From Acidiferrobacterales bacterium (GTDB lineage: Bacteria; Pseudomonadota; Gammaproteobacteria; Acidiferrobacterales; Sulfurifustaceae), in NCBI GenBank assembly GCA_919902925.1, contig CAKKRZ010000006.1:1-32785 (forward strand): 32,785 bases of DNA. Direction: 5' to 3'. The notes under the pieces are model-generated. The model did no database searches. It worked only from the letters and a program-made list of their open reading frames with translations, and was not told where the DNA came from. Position numbers and translations under genes: made by a program. Below are positions 1 through 11,035 of the stretch, piece by piece. How positions within the stretch are numbered: the first letter of the stretch is position 1; every line of letters begins with the position of its first letter.

Positions 1-48
1 GAACTGGCCAACAACCCGCAGGTGCGGGCCGCCTATCTCGGCGGTTAG
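1..48 (+). CDS. 3' end of a CDS, possibly an ABC transporter ATP-binding subunit (LivF/LivG/UrtE-like)
   Basis: Frame 1 reads ELANNPQVRAAYLGG-stop, resembling the '..NPEVRAAYLGG' C-terminus of branched-chain amino acid/urea type ABC ATPases. Only 15 residues are visible. Confidence 0.45.
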   Translation, partial: ELANNPQVRAAYLGG

Positions 49-97
49 TGGCGGGAATCTGAACCAAAGTGATATGGTGTGAGCGCCCCTCGGCGAG

Positions 98-1117
98 CTA
101 CGGTGCTCCAAGCCGTTTGAGTTCGTACACAGCGCCGGTGTATTCAACGAAGTTCTTCGGGCACTGGTCCCGGGCCGTACGCAGGGACGCCAAGGCCTGA
201 GTGCGATTGCCTTTCAGCAGGTGCCACTGTCCCACGTAGAAATTGGCCTCACAGACTTGCTCTTGGCGGGTCTTTGGGTCGGGATTCTCGGCGCCGCTTA
301 GCACCGATGCGGGCGTTCCTTTCCCAAGGTAGAGCGTTGTTACAGGGGCGGGCCATTTGGCGGTATCGAGCTTGGTGGTGTCCGTTACAAACTCGTTCTT
401 GCCATCGCTCCCGCTGCGTGTTCGGGCGAGAAAGAGCCAGATCGGAGTGTAGGCATCTGGTTTAAGCTCCAGAGAGCGGGCTAGATCAGTGGTCGCGAGC
501 GCGAACTCACCCTTGTAATAACGTGTACGGCCGCGTGCTTTGTAGGCCAACGCTAGATGCGGATCAATCTCGATGGTGCGGGTAAAGTCTGCAATGGCTC
601 CATCAAGATCACCTTTAGCGCGCTTTGCAGCGCCACGGGCGCCGTAAGCACGCGCGTACTGCGGATCAATTTTAAGAGCACGGTTAAAGTCGACAATCGC
701 CCCGTCGGGATCGCCTTTAACACGCCTTGCTTCACCGAGGTGTACGTAGGCTCTAGCATCCTGCGGATTAAGTTCGATCGCGCGTTTGTAGTCGGCAATG
801 GCTCCATCGACGTGGCCTTTACCCCGCTTTGCCACACCGCGGTTGATATAGGCTTTGGTGCTTTGCGGGTTAAGTTCAATCGCGCGGTTGTAGTCGGCAA
901 TGGCTCCGTCGAGGTCCCCTTTGCCTCGCTTTGCAATACCGCGGTTGTTATAGGCCCAGGACAGATTGGCGCCCTGCCAGCGGCCGGATTCGATCGCCCG
1001 CGTGCAGGCGGCGATTCTGGTGTCGCCAGTTGTCTTCACACAGTCATCGGCGTCATCGGCCCTGGCGTGGGTGGAGGCAAGCACAGCGAGTACGGCAAGA
1101 ATGAAACGTAGTTTCAT
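98..1117 (-). CDS. Secreted/periplasmic TPR-repeat protein
   Basis: ORF with tandem 34-aa TPR units (GDLDGAIADYNRAIELNPQ...) and signal peptide MKLRFILAVLAVLASTHARA. The start at 1117 is preferred over 1135 because a GGAGG Shine-Dalgarno lies just upstream of MKLRF. Confidence 0.85.
   Translation of the reverse strand: MKLRFILAVLAVLASTHARADDADDCVKTTGDTRIAACTRAIESGRWQGANLSWAYNNRGIAKRGKGDLDGAIADYNRAIELNPQSTKAYINRGVAKRGKGHVDGAIADYKRAIELNPQDARAYVHLGEARRVKGDPDGAIVDFNRALKIDPQYARAYGARGAAKRAKGDLDGAIADFTRTIEIDPHLALAYKARGRTRYYKGEFALATTDLARSLELKPDAYTPIWLFLARTRSGSDGKNEFVTDTTKLDTAKWPAPVTTLYLGKGTPASVLSGAENPDPKTRQEQVCEANFYVGQWHLLKGNRTQALASLRTARDQCPKNFVEYTGAVYELKRLGAP
596..935. repeat. Degenerate tandem repeat of exactly 102 bp encoding TPR units
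   Basis: Motif gGCTCCrTCrAsrT.. or its equivalent recurs at 596, 698, 800 and 902 (102-bp period = 34 codons). Confidence 0.8.
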
Positions 1118-1283
1118 GGCGGTCCTCCCGGACATCAGGTTGTTGTTTGGTAATATGGCCTGGCAGCGAACAGCATCTCGCGGCAGCCGGGTCGATGCAA
1201 GTGCACGGAAGCCTTAAACGTCACGCCACGGGGATTTGGGGTTATGTAGAGGTTGCCGTCTTGCGCATTCGGTCTGAGGGCGT

Positions 1284-3953
1284 CTAAGCAGATGAGGCGG
1301 GCGCATCGCCTGTCGATAACCGCGAAAGGATTTCGCGTTCCAGACAGGCGCGTTGTTCCGGATTGTTTACGGGTCCACCCTCCCGCGTGCTCACGAAGAA
1401 GATGTCTTCCACGCGTTCGCCGTAGGTGGCCACTTTGGCATTCACCAGGTTCAGTCCGCAGGCCCGCAGCGCCAGTGCGATCTGATAGAGCAGGCCGGGA
1501 CGGTCCTGGGCGATGACCTCGACGACGGTGTGCGGCTTGTCGGGCGCGTCCGTGAAGATCACGCGGCTCTGGATCGGGAAGTGGCGGAGGGTGCGCGGCA
1601 ACGGCGAATCGCGCCAGTCGCGACCGGGCCGGGGTTGTAGCAATTGTTCGCGCAACTCCTTTTGCAGACGTAGAAGCTCTTGTGCATCGCTGATCGGCGC
1701 GCCGTTGTGATCGAGCACGACGAAGGTGTCGAGGGCGTGCTTGTTCGCCAAGGTATGGATGCGCGCCTCGACGATCGACAGGCCGAGCCGGTCGATGCCG
1801 CCGGTCAGCACGGCGAACAGATCGTCGCGGTCCGGGGTGTAGATGAGCAGCTCGCTGCCGCCCAGCTCCGGTTGAAAACGGCTGGCGACCACGGGCAGAT
1901 CGCCGGAACCGGCGGCGGCGATGGTGCTGGCGTGCCAGGCGAGGGCGGGCGCGTCGTGCTGGAGGAAGTAGCTGGCATCGAGGTGCGACCAGAATTGCTC
2001 GATCGGTGGCAGTGGAATCTTTGATTCGTGCAGCAGGGCCAGTGCATCGCGACGCAGGTCGGCGGCGCGCGCCTCGCGGTCGATGGGCTCGGCGAGCCCA
2101 CGCTCCAGCAGGCGCGCGGTGGAGTGGTAGAGCTGCTGCAGGAGCCGGTCCTTCCAGGTGTTCCACACCGCCGGACTGGTGGCGCGCATGTCGGCGACAG
2201 TGAGCAGGTACAAGTTCTCGAGATGCTCCAGATCACCCACGCGGCGCGCGAATTCGTGCACCACGTCCGGATCGGAGATGTCGCGGCGCTGGGCGGTGGT
2301 CGACATGACCAGGTGGTGCTGCACCAGCCAGGCGATGAAGCGCGTGTCGTACTCGCTCAGGTGATGATCGTGGCCGAAGGCGACGGCGTCGTCGGCGCCG
2401 AGCGCGGAATGATCGCCGCCACGACCCTTGGCGATGTCGTGGAACAGGCCGGCGATCAGCAGTCGTTCCGGCTTGACCAGGCGCTCGATCAGCGAGGAGG
2501 CGAGCGGAAACTCGGCGCGGAATTCGGGCACGGTGAAGCGGCGCAGGTTGCGCACCACGAACAGCGTGTGCTGATCGACGGTGTAGACGTGAAACAGGTC
2601 GTGCTGCATCTGGCCGACGATGCGTCCGAACGCCGGCAGGTACTGGCCGAGCACGCCCCAGGCATTCATGCGCCGCAACTCATGGGTGATGCCGTGCGGC
2701 TGGCGCAGGATCTCCATGAACAGGCTGCGGCAGGCCAGGTCGCGCCGTGCCTTGCTATCAAGTTTCTTCAGGTTGGCACGCAGCAGACGGATGGTGTTGG
2801 CGCGCACGCCCTTGAGCGCTGGGCGTTGTTGCAGGATCAAAAATAGTTCCAGCATGGCGAAGGGTGTGCGTTCGAATACGCGCGCGTTCGTCACCTCCAG
2901 ATATCCGCCACGCGAGTGGAAGCGACGGTTGATGGCCTGTACCTTCGGTTTCCCCTTGGTGAGGATCTCTTCGTCGAAGTGCTGCAGCAGAATAACGTTG
3001 AGCAGTTGCAGCGATTTGACGGTGCGGTAGTAGCGTTTCATGAACTGCTCGACCGCCAGTGCACCGGTGCGGTCACGGTAGCCGAGCAGCTTGGCCAGCT
3101 CGCGCTGGTGATCGAACAGCAGGCGCTCCTCGCGTCGTCCGGCCAGATGGTGCAGGCCGGCACGGACCATCCAGAGATAATGGCGGCCGCGGATCAGCGA
3201 CCGGTATTCGTCCTCGCGCAGGAAACCGTGCGTGACCAGTTCGTGCAGGGCGGCGGTGCCGAAGTGGCGTTGCGTCACCCAGGCCAGGGTCTGGAGATCG
3301 CGCAGTCCGCCGGGCCCATCCTTGAGGTTTGGTTCGAGGTTATAGGCAGTGTCGTCAAAGCGGCGGTGACGCTCGCGCTGTTCGGCCAGCTTGCCGGCAA
3401 AGAATTTGCCACTCGGCCAGATCTTGTTTGGCCTTGTCTTGGCGAGCATGGACTTCCATAAAGCTTCATCGCCGGCGAGTAAGCGGGTTTCCATCAGGGT
3501 GGTAGCGACGGTCAGATCGCCTTTGGCCTCGCTGACACATTCCTTCACTGTGCGCACCGAATGGCCGATCTCCAGGCCGATGTCCCAGAGGAAGCGCACG
3601 AATGTTTCGACGAATCCTTGCGCGGCAGAGGCGTCGAAGCGCCCAAACAGAAGCAGCAGATCGATGTCCGAGGCCGGGTGTAGCTCGCCGCGCCCGTATC
3701 CGCCAACCGCGACCAGGGCGACCGAGGTTTTCCCGGGCAGGGCAGGTCGATGCAGCTCCCACGCCCGCTTCAACAGGGCATCGATGAAAGCGGCGCTGTC
3801 GCCGACCAGCCTGGGTGTGGCCGACGGTTTGTCGAAAAAGCGCTGGCGGAAGGTTTCGCGACCGGTTTGCAGAAGTTCCCGGAAGGCCGTGAGCGGCGGG
3901 ACACCGGCGGCGAGCCGCTCGTCGAGTGCTGGGCCGTCGAAAACGGCGGTCAT
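1284..3953 (-). CDS. glnD: Bifunctional [protein-PII] uridylyltransferase / uridylyl-removing enzyme
   Basis: Nucleotidyltransferase motif GGYGRGELHPASDIDLLLL, HD motif GLFHDIAKGRGGDHS, C-terminal ACT domains (VIFTDAPDKPHTVVEVIAQDRPGLLYQIALAL). Start MTAVFDG at 3953, 1-nt overlap with the map stop (TGATG). Confidence 0.96.
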   Translation of the reverse strand: MTAVFDGPALDERLAAGVPPLTAFRELLQTGRETFRQRFFDKPSATPRLVGDSAAFIDALLKRAWELHRPALPGKTSVALVAVGGYGRGELHPASDIDLLLLFGRFDASAAQGFVETFVRFLWDIGLEIGHSVRTVKECVSEAKGDLTVATTLMETRLLAGDEALWKSMLAKTRPNKIWPSGKFFAGKLAEQRERHRRFDDTAYNLEPNLKDGPGGLRDLQTLAWVTQRHFGTAALHELVTHGFLREDEYRSLIRGRHYLWMVRAGLHHLAGRREERLLFDHQRELAKLLGYRDRTGALAVEQFMKRYYRTVKSLQLLNVILLQHFDEEILTKGKPKVQAINRRFHSRGGYLEVTNARVFERTPFAMLELFLILQQRPALKGVRANTIRLLRANLKKLDSKARRDLACRSLFMEILRQPHGITHELRRMNAWGVLGQYLPAFGRIVGQMQHDLFHVYTVDQHTLFVVRNLRRFTVPEFRAEFPLASSLIERLVKPERLLIAGLFHDIAKGRGGDHSALGADDAVAFGHDHHLSEYDTRFIAWLVQHHLVMSTTAQRRDISDPDVVHEFARRVGDLEHLENLYLLTVADMRATSPAVWNTWKDRLLQQLYHSTARLLERGLAEPIDREARAADLRRDALALLHESKIPLPPIEQFWSHLDASYFLQHDAPALAWHASTIAAAGSGDLPVVASRFQPELGGSELLIYTPDRDDLFAVLTGGIDRLGLSIVEARIHTLANKHALDTFVVLDHNGAPISDAQELLRLQKELREQLLQPRPGRDWRDSPLPRTLRHFPIQSRVIFTDAPDKPHTVVEVIAQDRPGLLYQIALALRACGLNLVNAKVATYGERVEDIFFVSTREGGPVNNPEQRACLEREILSRLSTGDAPASSA

Positions 3954-4720
3954 CAGGGATTGTCGCCGGGTACGCGCGTGAGAATCTCGTGTCCGTCGGG
4001 GGTGACCAGCACGGTGTGCTCCCACTGCGCGGACAGCGAGTGGTCGCGGGTCACCACCGTCCAGTTGTCGGGCAGCAGGCGGATGTCCGCCTTGCCGGCG
4101 TTGATCATCGGCTCGATCGTGAAGGTCATGCCCGCGACCAGCTCCATGCCGGTGCCGGGCTTTCCGTAGTGCAGCACCTGCGGGTCTTCGTGAAAATTCC
4201 GGCCGATGCCGTGGCCGCAGTATTCGCGCACGATCGAGAAGCCGTGCGCCTCGGCGTGACGCTGGATGACATGGCCGATATCGCCGAGACGCGTGCCGGG
4301 GCGCACCTGCTCGATGCCGAGCAGCAGACACTCCTTGGTGATGTCCACCAGCCGACGTGCCTGGATCGAGGGTTCGCCGACATAGAACATGCGGCTGGTG
4401 TCGCCGTGGTAGCCGTCCTTGATGACGGTGATGTCGATGTTGACGATGTCGCCCTTCTTGAGGCGCTTGTCGCCCGGGATGCCGTGGCAGACCTGGTGGT
4501 TGACCGAGGTGCAGATGGAGCGGGGGAAGCCCCGGTAGTTGAGTGGGGCCGGGACCGCGGCCTGGACGTTGACGATGTGGTCGTGGCAGATCCGGTCCAG
4601 CTCGCCGGTGGTAATCCCCGGGCGGACATGGGGCCCGATCATGTTCAGGACCTCGGCCGCCAGCCGGCCGGCGACCCGCATTTTTTCGATTTCTTCGGCT
4701 GTTTTGATAGTGATGGCCAT
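3953..4720 (-). CDS. map: Type I methionine aminopeptidase
   Basis: MAITIKTAEEIEKMRVAGRLAAEVL...INIDITVIKDGYHGDTSRMF...GHGIGRNFHEDPQVLHYG: canonical MAP-I. Confidence 0.97.
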   Translation of the reverse strand: MAITIKTAEEIEKMRVAGRLAAEVLNMIGPHVRPGITTGELDRICHDHIVNVQAAVPAPLNYRGFPRSICTSVNHQVCHGIPGDKRLKKGDIVNIDITVIKDGYHGDTSRMFYVGEPSIQARRLVDITKECLLLGIEQVRPGTRLGDIGHVIQRHAEAHGFSIVREYCGHGIGRNFHEDPQVLHYGKPGTGMELVAGMTFTIEPMINAGKADIRLLPDNWTVVTRDHSLSAQWEHTVLVTPDGHEILTRVPGDNP

Positions 4721-4810
4721 GTGGTCCCTGCGCGGGCGCTATTGTCGGCGATTATGGCCGCGGAACAAAGCCAAAACCGCTCCCTGGCCGGGCCAAAGGC
4801 CTTGAAAACA

Positions 4811-4840
4811 TTGTGCAAAAGAGGCTGGCCGTGGTATAAA
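4811..4840 (+). promoter_or_regulatory. Predicted sigma70-type promoter for rpsB
   Basis: TTGTGC (4811-4816), 18-bp spacer, TATAAA (4835-4840), divergent from map. Confidence 0.55.
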
Positions 4841-4849
4841 GCGCGCTCG

Positions 4850-4967
4850 TTTTTTCACTTAAACTCTCACGCGGCACCGACACATGCGTCCGGGTGCCCC
4901 TGTCCAGCGGTAGGGATCAGGGGTTGGTGCATGGGGTCCGCGGCGGAAACAACCCGACGGAGGCTAT
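4850..4967 (+). promoter_or_regulatory. Structured rpsB 5' leader, candidate ribosomal-protein S2 autoregulatory leader
   Basis: GGCACC 4873-4878 can pair with GGTGCC 4893-4898; CCCCTG 4897-4902 with CAGGGG 4918-4923; GGGTT 4921-4925 with a downstream AACCC. Precedes rpsB. Confidence 0.5.
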
Positions 4968-5876
<909 letters not shown>

Positions 5877-5896
5877 CCGCGACCGCGACGTTGCAC

Positions 5897-5924
5897 AACC
5901 GGGGGGCATTGCCCCCTTGGTTTT
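5897..5924 (+). terminator. rpsB-tsf intergenic intrinsic terminator/attenuator
   Basis: AACC-GGGGGGC-att-GCCCCC-ttGGTT hairpin running into TTTT at 5921-5924. Confidence 0.6.
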
Positions 5925-5986
5925 ATCGGGACCTGTCCGGCGCCGGCAAGACGGCCCCGCAAGACCAGATACAGAGGAATCCGGAC

Positions 5987-6871
5987 ATGAGTATTTCTGC
6001 ACAACAGGTGAAGGAACTGCGCGAGCGTACCGGGCTCGGCATGATGGAATGCAAGGCCGCGCTCACCGAGGCGAACGGCGACATGCAGTCGGCGGAAGAC
6101 ATCCTGCGCATGAAGGCCGGTGCCAAGGTGGAGAAGAAGGCAGGTCGTACCGCGGCCGACGGCGCCATCGGCCTGCACCTCTCGGCCGACGGCAAACTCG
6201 CCGCCATGATCGAGATCAATTCCGAGACCGACTTCGTCGCCAAGGGCGACAACTTCGTGGCCTTCGCCGTGGCGGTCGCCGCGCGCCTGGCTTCGTCCAA
6301 TCCGGCCACGCTGGCGGCGTTGTCCGCGCTGCCGCTCAAGGTCGGCGATGCCACCACCATCGCCCAGTCGCTGGAGGGGATGGTGATGAAGCTGGGTGAA
6401 AAAATTACCCTGCGACGTTTTGTTCGTCTCACCACCGCCGGGCGCCTGGGCACCTACCTGCACGGCCGCAAGATCGGCGTGCTGGTTGAGGTAGAGGGCG
6501 GAGACGATGATCTGGCCAAGGACCTGGCCATGCACATCGCCGCCAGCCGACCCACCTGCGTGTCGAAGGACCAGGTGCCGGCCGAGCTGATCGCCAAGGA
6601 GAAAGAGATCTTTGCCGAGCAGGCGAAACAATCCGGCAAGCCGGCCAACATCGTCGACAAGATGGTCGAGGGCCGCGTCAACAAATTCCTGAGCGAGGTG
6701 ACGCTGCTCGGTCAGCCGTTTGTGAAAGACCCGGACACCACGGTGGAAAAGCTGCTGAAGGCAAAGAACGCCCGCGTGCTCGGTTTCACCCGCTATGAAG
6801 TCGGTGAGGGCATCGAAAAGCGGGCAGACGATTTCGCCGCCGAGGTCATGGCGCAGGTCCGCGGGGGCTGA
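5987..6871 (+). CDS. tsf: Elongation factor Ts
   Basis: [44 protein letters not shown]...; start at 5987, not the ORF-track 5891. Confidence 0.97.
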   Translation: MSISAQQVKELRERTGLGMMECKAALTEANGDMQSAEDILRMKAGAKVEKKAGRTAADGAIGLHLSADGKLAAMIEINSETDFVAKGDNFVAFAVAVAARLASSNPATLAALSALPLKVGDATTIAQSLEGMVMKLGEKITLRRFVRLTTAGRLGTYLHGRKIGVLVEVEGGDDDLAKDLAMHIAASRPTCVSKDQVPAELIAKEKEIFAEQAKQSGKPANIVDKMVEGRVNKFLSEVTLLGQPFVKDPDTTVEKLLKAKNARVLGFTRYEVGEGIEKRADDFAAEVMAQVRGG

Positions 6872-6875
6872 TTCC

Positions 6876-7613
6876 TTGAGCGGCGCAACGACACGTTCCA
6901 CCTACCGGCGCGTGCTGTTGAAGCTGTCCGGCGAGGCGCTCATGGGCAGCGAGCGCTTCGGTATCCAGCAGGAAGTGCTGGCGCGCATCGGCGAGGAGAT
7001 TCGCCAGATCACCGCCGCCGGCGTGCAACTGGCCATCGTCGTTGGCGGCGGCAACATCTTCCGCGGCGTGGCGCTGTCGGCGCAGGGCGTGGACCGCGCC
7101 AGCGCCGACTACATGGGCATGCTGGCGACCGTCATGAACGGGCTGGCCATCCAGAATACGCTCGAAAAAATCGGCGTGCCGGTGCGCGTGCAGTCGGCGT
7201 TGCGCATCGATCAGGTGGTTGAGCCGTATATCCGCCGGCGCGCGTTGCGCCATCTTGAGCGTGGCTACGTCGTGATCTTTGTGGCCGGTACCGGCAACCC
7301 GTTTTTTTCGACCGACACCGCCGCCACGCTGCGCGGCCTGGAGATCGGCGCCGACATCGTCCTCAAGGCCACCAAGGTCGACGGCGTGTACGACAAGGAT
7401 CCGGCCAAGCACAAGGATGCCCGCCGCTTCGATTGCATCACCTATGCCGAGGTTTTGGAGAAACGCCTTGGGATAATGGACGCCGCCTCAATCGTGCTGT
7501 GCCGCGACCAACAACTGCCCTTGCGGGTGTTCAACCTGAACAGTCCGGGGGCGCTCGTGCGGGCGGCGCTGGGTGAGCCGGAAGGCACGCTCGTCAACGC
7601 CGGAGGAGAATAG
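6876..7613 (+). CDS. pyrH: Uridylate kinase (UMP kinase)
   Basis: [22 protein letters not shown]...[10 protein letters not shown]. Likely TTG start at 6876 (TTG AGC GGC GCA); the ORF-track start at 6795 lies inside tsf. Confidence 0.95.
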   Translation: MSGATTRSTYRRVLLKLSGEALMGSERFGIQQEVLARIGEEIRQITAAGVQLAIVVGGGNIFRGVALSAQGVDRASADYMGMLATVMNGLAIQNTLEKIGVPVRVQSALRIDQVVEPYIRRRALRHLERGYVVIFVAGTGNPFFSTDTAATLRGLEIGADIVLKATKVDGVYDKDPAKHKDARRFDCITYAEVLEKRLGIMDAASIVLCRDQQLPLRVFNLNSPGALVRAALGEPEGTLVNAGGE

Positions 7614-7615
7614 AT

Positions 7616-8179
7616 ATGCAGACGCTGGATCAGATCAAGAAGGACATGGACAGCAAGATGGTCAAGGCCATCGACACGCTCAAGGGCGATCTCGCCAAGA
7701 TGCGCACTGGTCGCGCCAATGCTTCGCTGCTCGACAACATCCGCATCGATTATTACGGCAACAAGAGTCCATTAAGCCAGGTGGCGAATGTCAGCGTGGC
7801 CGATGCCCGCACCCTGTCGGTATCGCCCTGGGACAAATCGATGGTGGCGGCGATCGAAAAGGCCATCCGCGATTCCGATCTTGGCCTGAACCCGGTCACC
7901 TCCGGTACGGTCATACGCGTGCCGCTGCCACCGCTGACGGAGGAGCGTCGCAAGGAACTCGGCAAGCATGCCCGCACCGAGGGCGAGAACACCAAGATCG
8001 CCGTGCGCAATATCCGTCGCGACTCCAACCAGCACATCAAGGATCTGCTTAAAAAAAAGATCATCACCGAGGACGAGGACAAACGTGCCGAGGCCGACGT
8101 GCAGAAGGCGACCGACAAATCCATTGCCGAAGTCGACAAGCTGGTCGCCGCCAAGGAAGCCGAGCTGATGCAGATCTGA
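7616..8179 (+). CDS. frr: Ribosome recycling factor
   Basis: [40 protein letters not shown]...: canonical RRF. Confidence 0.97.
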   Translation: MQTLDQIKKDMDSKMVKAIDTLKGDLAKMRTGRANASLLDNIRIDYYGNKSPLSQVANVSVADARTLSVSPWDKSMVAAIEKAIRDSDLGLNPVTSGTVIRVPLPPLTEERRKELGKHARTEGENTKIAVRNIRRDSNQHIKDLLKKKIITEDEDKRAEADVQKATDKSIAEVDKLVAAKEAELMQI

Positions 8180-8197
8180 CAGATCCATGAGGATCTG
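8180..8197 (+). promoter_or_regulatory. Perfect 7-bp stem hairpin between frr and uppS
   Basis: CAGATCC-ATGA-GGATCTG; the likely uppS SD (GAGGA, 8189-8193) lies in its loop and 3' arm. Confidence 0.6.
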
Positions 8198-8203
8198 ACT
8201 GCC

Positions 8204-8977
8204 ATGAAAGAACGCTCCCACGATCAGGACCTTGCCCAGGCCGCCCACGTGACGGTCCCACGGCACGTGGCGGTCATCATGGACGGCAACGGGCGCTGGG
8301 CCCGCTCCCGCGCCATGCCGCGTATCGCCGGACACCGCAAGGGTCTGGAGCGGGTGCGAGAACTGGTGAGTGTGTGCGGCGAGAAGGGCGTGGCCAACCT
8401 GACGTTGTTTGCCTTTTCGAGCGAGAACTGGCGCCGCCCCGAACAGGAAGTACGGTTGCTGATGGAGCTGTTCTCCAGCGCGCTGGAGCGCGAGGTTGGC
8501 AAGCTGCACAGCAACGGCGTGCGCTTTTGCGTGATCGGCGATGTCGACGGTTTCGGACCGACCCTGGCTGCGGCCATCCGCGAGGCCGAGAACCTGACCC
8601 GGCAAAACGATCGCCTGACCCTGACCATCGCCGCCAACTACGGCGGGCGTTGGGACATCGCCCAGGCCTGCCGGGAGATCGCCCGGCGCGCCGTCGCCGG
8701 CGAAATCGATCCGGAATCCGTGAGCAGCGAAACGCTGGCCCCGCATCTCGCGCTCGCCGATCTGCCGGAACCGGATCTGTTTATCCGCACCGGCGGCGAG
8801 CAGCGCATCAGCAATTTCCTGCTCTGGCAACTCGCCTATACCGAACTCTATTTCACGCCGGCCCTGTGGCCGGAATTCGATCGCGGACATTTTGAAGAGG
8901 CGCTGACCTGGTACGCCGGACGCCAGCGCCGTTTCGGCATGACCGGCGATCAGGTGGAGGCCGCGCGCCGTGCTTAA
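8204..8977 (+). CDS. uppS: Undecaprenyl diphosphate synthase (cis-prenyltransferase)
   Basis: PRHVAVIMDGNGRWARSRAMPRIAGHRKG and RTGGEQRISNFLLWQLAYTELYF signatures. Confidence 0.97.
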   Translation: MKERSHDQDLAQAAHVTVPRHVAVIMDGNGRWARSRAMPRIAGHRKGLERVRELVSVCGEKGVANLTLFAFSSENWRRPEQEVRLLMELFSSALEREVGKLHSNGVRFCVIGDVDGFGPTLAAAIREAENLTRQNDRLTLTIAANYGGRWDIAQACREIARRAVAGEIDPESVSSETLAPHLALADLPEPDLFIRTGGEQRISNFLLWQLAYTELYFTPALWPEFDRGHFEEALTWYAGRQRRFGMTGDQVEAARRA

Positions 8978-9818
8978 GACCCGCCTGCTGACGGCGCTGG
9001 TGCTGATCCCGCTGCTGTTGGCGGCGCTGTTCTGGCTGCCGAGCTCGGCCCTGGCCGCCCTGTTCGGCGTCATCATCGCGATCGGCGCCTGGGAGTGGGG
9101 CGCGCTGTGCGGTTTTCACGGCGGTCGTCAGATGTCCTATGTCGCCGCGCTGATGTTGACCGGGATTCTGGCGGTCGCGCCGATCGTCCTGCTTCCGCCC
9201 GGTGAGATTCCGGTGATGCTGTTGCTCGTCAACTTCGGGGTCGTGCTGGTGTTCTGGCTGGCGGCATTGGTCGCCATGGTGCGCGGGCGCGAGAATTCAT
9301 TTCTCTATCACAGCATAGCGGGCCGTGCGTTGAGCGGATTTTTTGTGCTGGTCCCGGCCTGGCAGGCCGCCGTTGTGCTGCATGCCCATGATCTTCAGCA
9401 GCCGGCCCTGTTGTTGTTCCTGTTCCTGCTGGTGTGGGGGGCGGACACCTTTGCCTACTTTGCCGGTCACAGCTTCGGCAGGCACAAGCTCGCCCCGTCG
9501 GTCAGTCCCGGCAAGACCATCGAAGGGGTGCTCGGCGGCCTGGTGGCTGTTCTGCTGCTGGCCGTGTTGGCCGACTGGTTCGTCTGGAAACTTGCCGGCG
9601 TGAAGGTTTTCTGGTGGCTGATGCTCTGTCTGGCCGTGGGACTGATATCGGTGCTCGGTGATCTCGTGGAGAGCAAGGTGAAACGTGTGGCGGGCGTCAA
9701 AGACAGCGGCACGATCATCCCGGGGCATGGCGGTGTCCTCGATCGCATCGATGCGCTGACGGCGGCGGCACCGGCCTTTGTGTTCGGAACGCTGCTGCTC
9801 AACCGGGTGTGGTCATGA
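8970..9818 (+). CDS. cdsA: Phosphatidate cytidylyltransferase
   Basis: Polytopic; C-terminal signature [39 protein letters not shown] start overlaps the uppS end. Confidence 0.95.
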   Translation: MLKTRLLTALVLIPLLLAALFWLPSSALAALFGVIIAIGAWEWGALCGFHGGRQMSYVAALMLTGILAVAPIVLLPPGEIPVMLLLVNFGVVLVFWLAALVAMVRGRENSFLYHSIAGRALSGFFVLVPAWQAAVVLHAHDLQQPALLLFLFLLVWGADTFAYFAGHSFGRHKLAPSVSPGKTIEGVLGGLVAVLLLAVLADWFVWKLAGVKVFWWLMLCLAVGLISVLGDLVESKVKRVAGVKDSGTIIPGHGGVLDRIDALTAAAPAFVFGTLLLNRVWS

Positions 9819-11035
9819 CGATCCAGGGAGTGACCCTGTTGGGCTCCACCGGCAGTATCGGTGTCAACACCCTCGACGTGCTCGCCCGCCATCCGCAACG
9901 CTACCGGGTGGTGGCGCTGGCGGCGCGTCGTCAGGTCGACAAGTTGTTCGATCAATGCCGGCAGCATCGTCCCGACCTGGCCGTGATGTTGGAGACGGAC
10001 GCGGCCGAACAACTGCGCGCGCGCCTGCGGACGGCGGGCCTGCCGACGGAAGTGCGTGCCGGTGCCGAGGCGCTGGAGCAGCTGGCCGGGGACGCACGGG
10101 CAGACGTGGTCGTGGCCGGCATTGTCGGCGCGGCCGGGCTGCGGCCGACCCTGACGGCGGTGCGCGCCGGCAAGCGCGTGCTGTTCGCCAACAAGGAGCC
10201 GCTGGTCATGGCGGGTCGGCTGTTCATCGACGAGGCGCGCCGCAGCGGCGCCCGGCTGATGCCCGTCGACAGCGAGCACAACGCCATCTACCAGTGCATG
10301 CCGCCCGGTTATCGCCCCGGCGAACCCTGCGAGCCGGTCGAGAAGATTTTTCTGACCTGTTCCGGCGGTCCGTTCCGCCGCACGCCGACGGCCGAGTTGG
10401 CGCGCGTGACGCCCGACGAGGCCTGCGCGCATCCCAACTGGGTCATGGGGCGCAAGATCTCGGTCGATTCGGCCACGCTCATGAACAAGGGGCTGGAGCT
10501 GATCGAGGCCTGCTGGCTGTTTCACGTATCGCCCGATCAGGTTGAGGTGGTGATTCATCCGCAGAGTATCGTTCATTCCGCCGTGGCCTATCGCGACGGC
10601 TCGGTGCTGGCACAACTGGGAAACCCCGACATGCGCACACCGATCGCCCATGCGCTGGCCTGGCCGGAGCGCATCGACGCCGGCGTACCTGCGCTCGACC
10701 TGCTGACGCTGGCACGGCTGGAGTTCGAGGCACCCGATTGGCAACGCTTCCCCTGTCTGCGCCTGGCCGGCGAGGCGGCGCGCGTCGGCGGCACCGCCCC
10801 GACCGTGCTCAACGCCGCCAACGAAGTGGCCGTGCAGGCCTTTCTCGACCGGCGCATCGGCTTCACCGACATCCCGGTGATCATCGAGCGCACGCGCTCG
10901 GGCATGACGGTCAGCCCGGATACCTCGCTCGACAGCATCCTGACCGAAGATGCACGCGCCCGGACATTGGCCATGTCGCTGGTCGAGGGCATGCATCCGC
11001 ACACTCACGTCCGCGCCGGAGGAGGAATGTCATGA
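9815..11035 (+). CDS. dxr: 1-deoxy-D-xylulose 5-phosphate reductoisomerase
   Basis: [47 protein letters not shown] overlap with the cdsA stop. Confidence 0.97.
   Translation: MTIQGVTLLGSTGSIGVNTLDVLARHPQRYRVVALAARRQVDKLFDQCRQHRPDLAVMLETDAAEQLRARLRTAGLPTEVRAGAEALEQLAGDARADVVVAGIVGAAGLRPTLTAVRAGKRVLFANKEPLVMAGRLFIDEARRSGARLMPVDSEHNAIYQCMPPGYRPGEPCEPVEKIFLTCSGGPFRRTPTAELARVTPDEACAHPNWVMGRKISVDSATLMNKGLELIEACWLFHVSPDQVEVVIHPQSIVHSAVAYRDGSVLAQLGNPDMRTPIAHALAWPERIDAGVPALDLLTLARLEFEAPDWQRFPCLRLAGEAARVGGTAPTVLNAANEVAVQAFLDRRIGFTDIPVIIERTRSGMTVSPDTSLDSILTEDARARTLAMSLVEGMHPHTHVRAGGGMS

Noticed and set aside
553-1111. Overlapping + and - ORFs (557..1111, 553..936) in the TPR gene
   Set aside because: They reflect the 102-bp tandem repeat read in other frames; the repeat is explained by the TPR frame.
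9467-11008. 513-aa minus-strand ORF over cdsA/dxr
   Set aside because: Antisense to two well-supported genes; no domain signature.
10738-11031. 98-aa N-terminal extension of the rseP ORF (similar extensions for tsf, pyrH, pyrG, ftsB, uspA-like, glnD)
   Set aside because: The extensions run into neighbouring genes or noncoding sequence in another frame; family-typical N-termini with SD sites lie downstream.
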